Origin: JANNVK01 sp031414415
GTDB lineage: Bacteria; Acidobacteriota; Blastocatellia; Pyrinomonadales; Pyrinomonadaceae
Assembly (NCBI GenBank): GCA_031414415.1
Contig: JANNVK010000126.1
Location: forward strand, 1-22,704
Direction: 5' to 3'
Length of the DNA: 22,704 nucleotides
In this document: piece after piece, positions 14,129-21,129 of the stretch
How positions within the stretch are numbered: the stretch's first letter is position 1
Layout: each line of letters opens with the position of its first letter
The notes under the pieces: generated by a model
Databases searched by the model: none
What the model saw: the letters and a program-made list of their open reading frames with translations, nothing else
What the model was told of the DNA's origin: nothing
Position numbers and translations under genes: made by a program

Positions 14129-15037
14129 CTATCTTTTTGGTAAATCAATAAAATCACCATCGCGAAACGCAATTGTGTGTTCGTGAATTGGTTTTGCTTC
14201 GGAAACAAAGTCTTTGACGTTCATATATCTTTGCGAAAAATGCGTTAATGCGAGCAAATCAGCGTTTGATTTTTTGGCGATTTCGGCGGCTTGCTTTGCA
14301 GTGAGATGTCCGTTGGCGATGGCGTCTTCTGTTTCGGCTTTTAGATAAGTTGATTCGCAAACGAGGAGATCCGCATCTTTCGTAAGTTGAAAAATATTAT
14401 CGCAAAGTCGTGTATCCATAATGAATGCAACACTTTGACCTTTCTTGAAAACTCCACAATCTTCAACTTTTATCGTTTTGCCATCAATAATTACCGAACC
14501 GGTTTTCTTCAAAGTTGCAATATCTTTTCGAAAAACATTAAATTTTTCAAGTTTTTCGGGCAACATTGTAAAGCTGTCTTTTTCTTGAATTCGATAACCC
14601 CAACTTTCAACCGTGTGGCTCAATTTTCGCGATTCAATGTAGAAATTTTCGCTATCGAAAATAACGCCTTCATTTGATATTGGAATTTCTTCAATAGTCG
14701 CGACATTGTGATAAATCGAAGAAGTTCGCAAGCTATTAATAAATTTTTGTCCGCTTGCGGGAAAAAAAAGCTGGACTGTATGCGTGACCTTATCGAGCGA
14801 TAAACGCTGCAAAATTCCGGATAAACCGAGGCAATGATCACCATGGAAATGTGTGATAAAAATTTTTGTGATGCTCGAAGCAGAAACATCAGAGAAAATC
14901 ATCTGCCGTTGCGTGCCTTCGCCCGGATCAAATAAAAATCCTTCATCGTCCCATCGAAGAAAGTAGCCATTATGATTTCTTTCGCGAGTAGGAACTTGGC
15001 TGGCAGTTCCGAGTGCATAAAATCTTCGTTGTGACAT
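14129..15037 (-). CDS. rnz: Ribonuclease Z (tRNA 3' processing endonuclease)
   Basis: Zinc metallo-beta-lactamase-fold enzyme that trims the 3' trailer of tRNA precursors. 302 aa, the short bacterial form. Visible features: N-terminal LGTASQVPTRERN, substrate loop FDPGEGTQRQ (36-45), metal site THFHGDH (62-68), SHTVESWGYR (the RNase Z His and GY region), FIMDTR with the second metal Asp, CESTYL, G-H-L-T-A-K-Q-A-A-E-I-A and LTHFSQRY near the C-terminus. All metal-binding residues look intact. The ATG at 15037 has no Shine-Dalgarno site; a run of T and a five-copy heptamer array lie directly upstream, so any leader contains that array. Confidence 0.95.
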   Translation of the reverse strand: MSQRRFYALGTASQVPTRERNHNGYFLRWDDEGFLFDPGEGTQRQMIFSDVSASSITKIFITHFHGDHCLGLSGILQRLSLDKVTHTVQLFFPASGQKFINSLRTSSIYHNVATIEEIPISNEGVIFDSENFYIESRKLSHTVESWGYRIQEKDSFTMLPEKLEKFNVFRKDIATLKKTGSVIIDGKTIKVEDCGVFKKGQSVAFIMDTRLCDNIFQLTKDADLLVCESTYLKAETEDAIANGHLTAKQAAEIAKKSNADLLALTHFSQRYMNVKDFVSEAKPIHEHTIAFRDGDFIDLPKR

Positions 15038-15048
15038 AGAAGTTTTTT

Positions 15049-15087
15049 TTAATTGTTAATTGTTAATTGTTAATTGTTAATTGTTAA
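15049..15087 (+). repeat. Heptanucleotide tandem array (TTAATTG)5 plus TTAA, rnz leader
   Basis: Five exact units from 15049 to 15083 and a partial TTAA to 15087. It begins 11 bases upstream of the rnz start (minus strand), after a run of eight T. A 23-bp spacer separates it from the larger ATTCACC array. Rather than code, it would shape the rnz 5' leader or the distance to a promoter. Confidence 0.95.
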
Positions 15088-15110
15088 AGAAGATTTTGTG
15101 ATAACTCTTG

Positions 15111-15320
<210 letters not shown>

Positions 15321-15323
15321 ATT

Positions 15324-15863
15324 TCACTTCAGGCTTTCTTCAATTGCTTGGTCGAGATTTGACTTAATTTGGTCATCAAATCCGACAACTTTTGTTACTA
15401 ATTTTCCGGTTTTATCGAAAACAAAAGTTTGCGGAATTCTCGAATCTCCGGCAAGTAAAAACTGCGAAAGATCGCTTTCTGGATAAGCTAAAGTATAGTT
15501 AATCTTGAGTTTATCAACAAATGCCGGAACTTTTGGCTGGTCTTCTTCGCCACCAACGTGGAGACCGATCACACGTAAATCAGAATATTTTTTTTGTAAT
15601 TCAACAAAATGAGGAATTCCTTCTAAACAAGGTTTGCAATATGTTGCCCAAAAATCTAAAACTACTACTTTTCCGCGTAAATCTTTCAACTTTTCATCAG
15701 TTCCATCAAATTTTTGCCAGCCGAGTTCTTCAATATTTTTCTTTGGCGGCAAAGCATTTTGCGAAACACGTTGGTTAGAAACAGAAACCGGAGCCGCACT
15801 TGGGACGCAGCTTGTTAAAGTAAAAAGTAAAAAGTAAAAAGTAAAAAGTAAAAAGCGATTCAT
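15324..15863 (-). CDS. TlpA-like thioredoxin-fold lipoprotein
   Basis: 179 aa from the ATG at 15863 (a TTG at 15881 is in frame but less likely). Residues 1-19 are a lipoprotein signal peptide ending LTSC (Cys19), so the protein is exported and membrane-anchored. Its hydrophobic core, residues 4-14 (FLLFTFYFLLF), is encoded by the (GTAAAAA)5 array read in reverse. Residues 47-175 form a TlpA/ResA-type thioredoxin domain: GKVVVLDFWATYCKPC with active site C76-K-P-C79, VIGLHVGGEE, and the cis-Pro at 144 (SRIPQTFVFD). It would act as an extracytoplasmic thiol-disulphide reductase, for instance in cytochrome c maturation, which fits the multihaem cytochrome across the divergent gap. The stop lies at the edge of a 30-unit heptamer array. 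Confidence 0.93.
   Translation of the reverse strand: MNRFLLFTFYFLLFTLTSCVPSAAPVSVSNQRVSQNALPPKKNIEELGWQKFDGTDEKLKDLRGKVVVLDFWATYCKPCLEGIPHFVELQKKYSDLRVIGLHVGGEEDQPKVPAFVDKLKINYTLAYPESDLSQFLLAGDSRIPQTFVFDKTGKLVTKVVGFDDQIKSNLDQAIEESLK
15820..15854 (+). repeat. Heptanucleotide tandem array (GTAAAAA)5 inside the tlpA-like signal peptide
   Basis: Five exact units at 15820-15826, 15827-15833, 15834-15840, 15841-15847 and 15848-15854. In the coding (minus) direction the unit is TTTTTAC, and three units spell seven residues (FLLFTFY), which then begin again. Loss or gain of one unit would shift frame; a change by three units would lengthen or shorten the hydrophobic core by seven residues. Confidence 0.96.
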
Positions 15864-15924
15864 TAAAACTATCTTACACAAACAACCGCGAAAACTAAAA
15901 AACTAGCAATTGTTTTGAGAATTC

Positions 15925-15930
15925 TATAAT
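15925..15930 (+). promoter_or_regulatory. Candidate -10 element (TATAAT) for the NifU-like gene
   Basis: Consensus TATAAT 39 bases before the GTG start at 15969, in the divergent gap with the tlpA-like gene. No good -35 hexamer at normal spacing was found. Confidence 0.4.
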
Positions 15931-15968
15931 TTTACTTTGCGTCTTCGCCTATTTGCGTTGAAAATTAT

Positions 15969-16538
15969 GTGGTGAGTTTTTATCCAATCAAAATTTCCGA
16001 AAGATTTAATCAACCGAAGCATATCGGTCGTTTAAAATCTGCGAATGCTTCGGGAAAGAGTGCGGCGTTTATTTGCGGTTCAATCATTAAGTTCAATCTA
16101 ACGATAGAAAATAAACAAATTATTGCAGTTAAATTTCAAACAAATGGTTGTGGCTTTCTTATCGCAACTGCTGATTTTATTTCAGAAACTATTGAAAATA
16201 CAGCACTTATTGAATTTGATAAAGTTCATCTAAAGTTAATTGTGGAACGAGATTTGGGTGCGTTTCCACAGAATCGCGAACATTGCATTCAAATTTGTTT
16301 TGATGGTTTGCAAGATGCTTTTAATGATTATCGGACAAGCCAGCTTAAAGAATTTGTCGGTGAAAAGGCTTTAATTTGCACGTGTTTTGGAGTTTCTGAA
16401 GAAGAAATTGAAACATTAATTGCTAAAAATTCGCTTGAAAATGTCGAAGAAGTTTCTCAAATTTGCAACGCCGGAAGCGGTTGCGGTTCGTGCCAACCAT
16501 TGATTCAAGAGATTATTGATTCGGCTAATGTTTATTGA
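15969..16538 (+). CDS. NifU-like Fe-S cluster scaffold (IscU-like domain plus BFD-like [2Fe-2S] domain), no Nfu domain
   Basis: 189 aa from a GTG (GTG GTG AGT; either could start; an ATG at 15967 is out of frame). Residues 1-125 match the IscU/NifU scaffold with three cluster cysteines: C36 (FICGS), C61 (TNGCGF) and C106 (REHC). Residues 133-185 match the central NifU/BFD domain with C137-x-C139 and C172-x2-C175 (ICTCFGVSEEEIE, GSGCGSCQP), which holds a permanent [2Fe-2S] cluster in Azotobacter NifU. The C-terminal Nfu domain is absent. The conserved Asp after the first cysteine (CGD) is Ser here. A role in assembling or storing clusters is likely; no nifS/iscS is in the window. Confidence 0.9.
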   Translation: MVSFYPIKISERFNQPKHIGRLKSANASGKSAAFICGSIIKFNLTIENKQIIAVKFQTNGCGFLIATADFISETIENTALIEFDKVHLKLIVERDLGAFPQNREHCIQICFDGLQDAFNDYRTSQLKEFVGEKALICTCFGVSEEEIETLIAKNSLENVEEVSQICNAGSGCGSCQPLIQEIIDSANVY

Positions 16539-16606
16539 AAATTATTGGATATGCTACAATTTTAGTATGGCTTGCATTAAGTAAATCGCAACTCAAAAAT
16601 CATACA

Positions 16607-17998
16607 ATGGACGATTATTTTAGTATTTTTTTACTCTTTTTTTTCCAATCAGATGTTTCTTTAACGGCTTCAATGGCAAGTTTGGAAATTTTATTGATGG
16701 CAATTTTAGTGATACTCAATGGCTTTTTCGTTGCCTCTGAATTCTCACTTATTTCGGCACGAAAATCTCGTCTTGAAGCAAAAGCTAATGATGGCAGCAA
16801 AGGTGCAAAAGCAGCACTTCGACTTTTGTCAAACCCGACGCTTTTTATTTCTGCTGTTCAGCTTGGCGTTACGCTCGCCTCGCTCGCACTTGGACTCGTA
16901 GGTGAGCCGACAATTTCGAAAATCCTTGAGCCAATAGCATCGCAAATAGCCTCAGAAGGAACACTCGGCTACATCACTCATGGCATAGCAATCGCAATTT
17001 CATTTATTCTAGTTACATTCTTGCACATTGTTTTTGGAGAATTAGTGCCGAAAATGTTTGCACTTGAAAAAGCCGAATCTTTTGCAACATTAGCGGCAAT
17101 CCCACTCGAACTATTCGCAAAAATCTTTTCACCACTTCTTTGGGTATTTAATACAGTAGGTGGTGGAGTTGGCAAATTGATCGGACTTAAGGCTAATTTG
17201 GATGAAAGTGCCATTTATACAGAAGAAGAAATTAGGCAAATTATAAAGGTTTCACAAAAAAGCGGTCACGTAAATTTTGAAGAACAAAAATTAATCGACC
17301 AAGTTTTCGAGTTTTCCGAAACAACCGTTAAAGAAGCAATGATTCCGCGAACGCAGATTGCCGCTGTTTCTGTCACCGCAACGCTTGAAGAATTTGCCAA
17401 AGCATTTCAAGATCACGGTTATTCTCGGTTGCCGGTTTTTCGTGAGTCTTTGGATGACATTGCGGGAATTGTTCACAGCAAAGATTTAATGCCATTTTTG
17501 CTCAACACAACCAATTTTCGGATTGATAAAGTTTTGCAAAAACCAATCTATGTTGTTGATACTGCAAGACTTGAAGATGTTTTGCGACAGATGCAACGGG
17601 CAAAAGCTCACTTTGGTTTTGTAGTTGATGAACACGGCGGAATTGAGGGAATTATCACGCTCGAAGATCTTCTCGAAGAAATTGTCGGCGATATTTCTGA
17701 CGAACACGATGAAGAAGTTAATGACCAAATTCGCACAGAAAAAGACGGTTCTTATTTGCTTGATGGCGATTTAGCCGTGCGTGATTTAAACAAACGCCTC
17801 GATATTGATTTGCCTATATCTGATGCATACACAACAATTGCAGGTTTTTTGATGAGTGAATCAGGTAAAATTTTAATTAAAGATGATGAAGTTATTTTTA
17901 ATGGAAATATTTTTAAAGTTGGAAAGGTTGAAAAGCGAAGAATTTTGAAAGTTAAGCTCAATAAAGTTGTAACTTTTGAAAACCCAGAGAATTCGTAA
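16607..17998 (+). CDS. CNNM/CorC (HlyC)-family membrane protein with CBS pair
   Basis: 463 aa from the ATG at 16607; the frame opens at a TTG at 16535 but that leader overlaps the NifU-like gene and has no family resemblance. Order of domains: DUF21/CNNM transmembrane region (roughly residues 20-205, with ILNGFFVASEFSLISARKSR and FGELVPKMFALEKAE), two CBS domains (about 225-345, MIPRTQIAAV to GIITLEDLLEEIVGDI), and a C-terminal CorC_HlyC domain (about 360-450). Relatives take part in Mg2+ or Co2+ efflux and resistance, or are annotated as hemolysins without real haemolytic activity. The cytochrome gene starts one base after its stop. Confidence 0.93.
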   Translation: MDDYFSIFLLFFFQSDVSLTASMASLEILLMAILVILNGFFVASEFSLISARKSRLEAKANDGSKGAKAALRLLSNPTLFISAVQLGVTLASLALGLVGEPTISKILEPIASQIASEGTLGYITHGIAIAISFILVTFLHIVFGELVPKMFALEKAESFATLAAIPLELFAKIFSPLLWVFNTVGGGVGKLIGLKANLDESAIYTEEEIRQIIKVSQKSGHVNFEEQKLIDQVFEFSETTVKEAMIPRTQIAAVSVTATLEEFAKAFQDHGYSRLPVFRESLDDIAGIVHSKDLMPFLLNTTNFRIDKVLQKPIYVVDTARLEDVLRQMQRAKAHFGFVVDEHGGIEGIITLEDLLEEIVGDISDEHDEEVNDQIRTEKDGSYLLDGDLAVRDLNKRLDIDLPISDAYTTIAGFLMSESGKILIKDDEVIFNGNIFKVGKVEKRRILKVKLNKVVTFENPENS

Positions 17999-17999
17999 A

Positions 18000-19754
18000 G
18001 TGTTAAAAACAAATCTCTTAAAATCTATTGTTGTGACATTTTTTATCGCAATTTCAGTTTTTGCGACAGTCACAGTTTTGCGTCCAAAATATGTTGGTTT
18101 ACGCGAAGGTAAAGCGGACGAAAACTACATCAAATCAACTGATTGTTTGGCTTGCCACGAAAATCATTTTAATTCGTGGAATAGAACTCATCATTCAAAA
18201 ATGACGCAAATTCCTTCGTTGAAAAGTGTTCTCGGCGATTTTACGCAAACCTTTGAATACCAAGGAATTGTCGCCAAACCTGAACAAATCGGTGAAGATT
18301 TCTATCTTAATTTCACATACCCGAACGGTCAAAAAGAACGAAATAAAATAAAACATACCATAGGTTCACGCCGCATTCAGCAATATACGACTGAAAAAGA
18401 CAGCAAAATAATTCGTCTGCCGATTGCTTGGCACATTGGCGAAAAACGTTGGATTAATTTGAACGGCTCATTTTTTTATCCCGACGAACGCCCGTTTGAC
18501 GCAAGCCGCACGCAATGGGACACGAATTGCGTTTTTTGCCACAACGTTAAAGCTCAGCCGAATCTAAATTTTCAGACGAAACAGGCAAAAACCGAAGTTG
18601 CCGAACTCGGAATCGCGTGCGGAAGTTGCCACGCTCAAGGTGCGGAACACGCCGATAAATTCGGGTCACCACATGCCAGAATGTCAACAAACGATGATTC
18701 AAAAATCGTTAATCCAAGTAAAATTGATGCCGACAGAAGCACGATGATTTGCGGACATTGCCACGGTCAACGTGTTCCTGTGGAAGAAAATCGAATCCGC
18801 GAAATTATGACTAAAGGCGATCCTTTTGATGCGGGAGAAGATTTGTCGGCGATTTACACGCCGATTCACGCCGATACGAAACTCGGAAATTTATCGTTTC
18901 AATCGCGTTTTTGGGCTGACGGTTCGCCTCGCTTAACCGCTTATGAATATCAAGGTTTAACGAATTCGCCTTGTTTTACAGAGTCTAAAGCAAGCGGACA
19001 CAATCAAATTTCGGGTAATAAAATCGGCTGTGCCTCGTGCCACACAATGCACGAAGGCGATGTCAAAGGAATGATTACCGAAGAAAAACGGACGAATCAA
19101 GCCTGCACACAATGTCATTTGCAATATGAAAAACCTGATAGTTTAACCGAGCACACGAAACATTCCGTAGATTCAAAAGGAAGTAGTTGTTATTCGTGTC
19201 ATATGCCGGAAGTTGTTTACGGCGTTATGGATTTTCACAAATCGCATCAAATATCTAATCCGCAACCTGCATTAACAGCCAGTAAAGGCGTGCCAAACGC
19301 TTGCAATCAATGCCACGTCGAGAAATCGTTAAATTGGGCGATTGATGCTACAAAACAAAATTGGTTTGGTTATAAAGACACACAAACCGTTGCCGATGAA
19401 CAGTTTAATCAGCCTGAAGCAGTTCGCGGTTTATTCGCAGGCGATGCTTTAACTCGTGCTTTGATGGCAGATGCATTGAAAAAACATGGCGAAATCAATT
19501 GGGTAACTCCATATTTGGCGGAAGCCTTTGCGACTGAAAATTATTCAATTGTGCGATATTTTGCGGCAAACGGTTTGATGGCGAACAACTGGAATTTGCC
19601 AAAGCCCGATTATTTAGCTGATTCTGCAAAAAGAAATGAGCAGATTGGGTCGTGGTTTGCTAAAATCGACTCCAAAAAGCGTGAAGAAGTTAAACAAACT
19701 GCCGAAAGATTGCGGAAGCTGCGGAATAATGTTGATATTGAGGTTGGAGAATAG
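18000..19754 (+). CDS. Octahaem c-type cytochrome, membrane-anchored, with helical C-terminal domain
   Basis: 584 aa from the GTG at 18000 (TAA-A-GTG junction with the CorC gene); a TTG at 17976 would overlap that gene. A hydrophobic N-terminus (about 6-28) serves as signal or anchor, so the protein is outside the cytoplasmic membrane. Eight CxxCH haem sites start at residues 49, 177, 207, 251, 344, 369, 397 and 435 (CLACH, CVFCH, CGSCH, CGHCH, CASCH, CTQCH, CYSCH, CNQCH). The CYSCHMPEVVYG ... HKSHQISNPQP ... GVPNACNQCH block belongs to the cytochrome c554/TPR-cytochrome type. The last 130 residues are haem-free and helical, HEAT-like. Electron partner unknown. Confidence 0.93.
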   Translation: MLKTNLLKSIVVTFFIAISVFATVTVLRPKYVGLREGKADENYIKSTDCLACHENHFNSWNRTHHSKMTQIPSLKSVLGDFTQTFEYQGIVAKPEQIGEDFYLNFTYPNGQKERNKIKHTIGSRRIQQYTTEKDSKIIRLPIAWHIGEKRWINLNGSFFYPDERPFDASRTQWDTNCVFCHNVKAQPNLNFQTKQAKTEVAELGIACGSCHAQGAEHADKFGSPHARMSTNDDSKIVNPSKIDADRSTMICGHCHGQRVPVEENRIREIMTKGDPFDAGEDLSAIYTPIHADTKLGNLSFQSRFWADGSPRLTAYEYQGLTNSPCFTESKASGHNQISGNKIGCASCHTMHEGDVKGMITEEKRTNQACTQCHLQYEKPDSLTEHTKHSVDSKGSSCYSCHMPEVVYGVMDFHKSHQISNPQPALTASKGVPNACNQCHVEKSLNWAIDATKQNWFGYKDTQTVADEQFNQPEAVRGLFAGDALTRALMADALKKHGEINWVTPYLAEAFATENYSIVRYFAANGLMANNWNLPKPDYLADSAKRNEQIGSWFAKIDSKKREEVKQTAERLRKLRNNVDIEVGE

Positions 19755-20054
19755 ATGAAGAGCAAAGCACTTTCAAGTAATGTCAGTTCGAATTCGTCGA
19801 TACCGTATTTTATGTGGGACGATCCAATGACGGTTGAAGAAATAAAAAATCGATTGGAAACCGCCTCTCAGCCAGAGCGAAATCGACTTCTAGGTAAAAT
19901 ATTGCGTGAAGCAAGAGATACAGACGTTTGGGAATTTACAACTCCCGCTGAGTTTTGGGAAAATTGGGATGAATTGAGTAAGCATCTTGGACGGCGGAAG
20001 GATTTTTGGGAGTTTCTTTTCAAACAATGGAAGAAAGCGGGTTTAATTGGATAA
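19755..20054 (+). CDS. Putative antitoxin partner of AbiEii-type nucleotidyltransferase
   Basis: 99 aa starting right at the end of the cytochrome stop (TAGATG) with GGAG at 19745-19748 as ribosome site. The protein (MWDDPMTVEEIKNRL, KILREARDTDVWEFTTP, LGRRKDFWEFLFKQW) resembles a small protein family I recall as the usual partner upstream of AbiEii-like nucleotidyltransferases; this is from memory of gene context, not from a search. Aromatic, helical, no DNA-binding motif clearly visible. Its stop overlaps the next start by 8 nt, supporting a two-gene module. Confidence 0.7.
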   Translation: MKSKALSSNVSSNSSIPYFMWDDPMTVEEIKNRLETASQPERNRLLGKILREARDTDVWEFTTPAEFWENWDELSKHLGRRKDFWEFLFKQWKKAGLIG

Positions 20055-20691
20055 GATTACGCTCAATAATTTACAGACGGATGTTCTGCGAGAGTTTTTC
20101 TTGCGGAAGAGTAGTTTTTTTCTTTCAGGCGGTGCTGCTCTCGTTGGGTTTTATCTTGGTCATCGAAGAACCGAAGATTTAGATTTGTTTACTCTCGAAA
20201 ATGAAATCGAAAATGGTGTGTTTGTTCTTAAAGAGGTTGCCAAGGCTTTGTCGGTTGAAATAGAGGCAATTCAGACCTCGCCTGATTTTCAGCGTTTCCT
20301 GCTAAAAAGACACGACGAGGCAATTGTTGTCGATTTGATAAAAGAAAGTGTTTATCAAATTACTCGTGAAAAATCGACAATCAATGGCGTTAGGATTGAT
20401 TCGCCTCAAGAAATTTTAGCAAATAAACTCTGCACGTTATTATCTCGCTCCGAGATTCGAGATTTGGTTGATGTTTACTATTTGGAACTTGCTGGATTTA
20501 GAATCGAAGATGTAATTTCCGAAGCAAGAAAGAAAGATAGAGGTCTAACCGGAGCACAATTGGTTTGGGTATTAGGGCAGATATCATTTGGAGATGACGC
20601 AAGGATTCCTGGCGATATAAGTGTTGAGCAAATGCGTGAATATTTGAGTGAATTAATTGCAAGATTGGCGAAATTATCGTTTCCGAAATGA
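20047..20691 (+). CDS. AbiEii/AbiGii-family nucleotidyltransferase toxin
   Basis: 214 aa from a TTG at 20047, the only reasonable start (no nearby in-frame ATG). The DNA polymerase beta-like nucleotidyltransferase signature is clear: LSGGAALVGFYLGHR with Gly28-Gly29, then TEDLDLF with Asp44 and Asp46, and a third Asp near 96 (IVVDLIKES). The later AbiEii motif with Lys127 (EILANKLCTL) and R138-D139-x2-D142 is also present. In AbiE-type systems such enzymes act as GTP- or nucleotide-transferring toxins in phage defence; a tRNA-targeting role is known for relatives. It sits between a cytochrome and a sugar phosphomutase rather than in a defence island. Confidence 0.88.
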   Translation: MDKITLNNLQTDVLREFFLRKSSFFLSGGAALVGFYLGHRRTEDLDLFTLENEIENGVFVLKEVAKALSVEIEAIQTSPDFQRFLLKRHDEAIVVDLIKESVYQITREKSTINGVRIDSPQEILANKLCTLLSRSEIRDLVDVYYLELAGFRIEDVISEARKKDRGLTGAQLVWVLGQISFGDDARIPGDISVEQMREYLSELIARLAKLSFPK

Positions 20692-21122
20692 TGGAATTAG
20701 AAAAACAAACTAAAGAACAGAACTCAAGTCCACTCGTTTTTCAAGCATTTCTTGGTATCGCGATTTGGATGAGTTTTGGCTTGTTACTTGAAGGATTTAT
20801 TGGGTTTCGTGTGCCTTCATATATGTCTGTTGAGGTTCGTCGGGAGCTTTTGCAACTTGCTCACACTCACGGAACACTTCTAAGTTTGATTCTTATCGTT
20901 ATTGCAATATCTGCTAAGTGTGAACTTATTTTTCCTAGTAAACTTGCAATTTTAGTTTTGCGAATTGGTTCTGTTTTGATGCCTTTAGGATTTCTTTTTG
21001 GAGGCATCTGGCTAATAAAAGATGAACCAAATCCTGCTATATTTCTTGCTCCGCTTGGCGGATTATTAATGATTTTCGGAATCGTAAACGTCTTGTTTAC
21101 AATAAATAGAAAAATTGACTAG
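20688..21122 (+). CDS. Small four-helix membrane protein of unknown function
   Basis: 144 aa. Four hydrophobic segments near residues 17-40, 60-76, 86-110 and 116-137. The second starts with A-H59-T-H61-G-T-L-L-S-L, a histidine pair at the membrane edge that may bind metal or haem, but I cannot name the family with confidence. The start shares ATGA with the nucleotidyltransferase stop; a second ATG follows directly. Seven bases after its stop the phosphohexomutase begins. Confidence 0.75.
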   Translation: MMELEKQTKEQNSSPLVFQAFLGIAIWMSFGLLLEGFIGFRVPSYMSVEVRRELLQLAHTHGTLLSLILIVIAISAKCELIFPSKLAILVLRIGSVLMPLGFLFGGIWLIKDEPNPAIFLAPLGGLLMIFGIVNVLFTINRKID

Positions 21123-21129
21123 CGTTTTT

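Noticed and set aside
16535..16606. 24-codon N-terminal extension of the CorC/CNNM gene from a TTG
   Set aside because: Overlaps the NifU-like stop and shows no family similarity; the ATG at 16607 gives the usual N-terminus.
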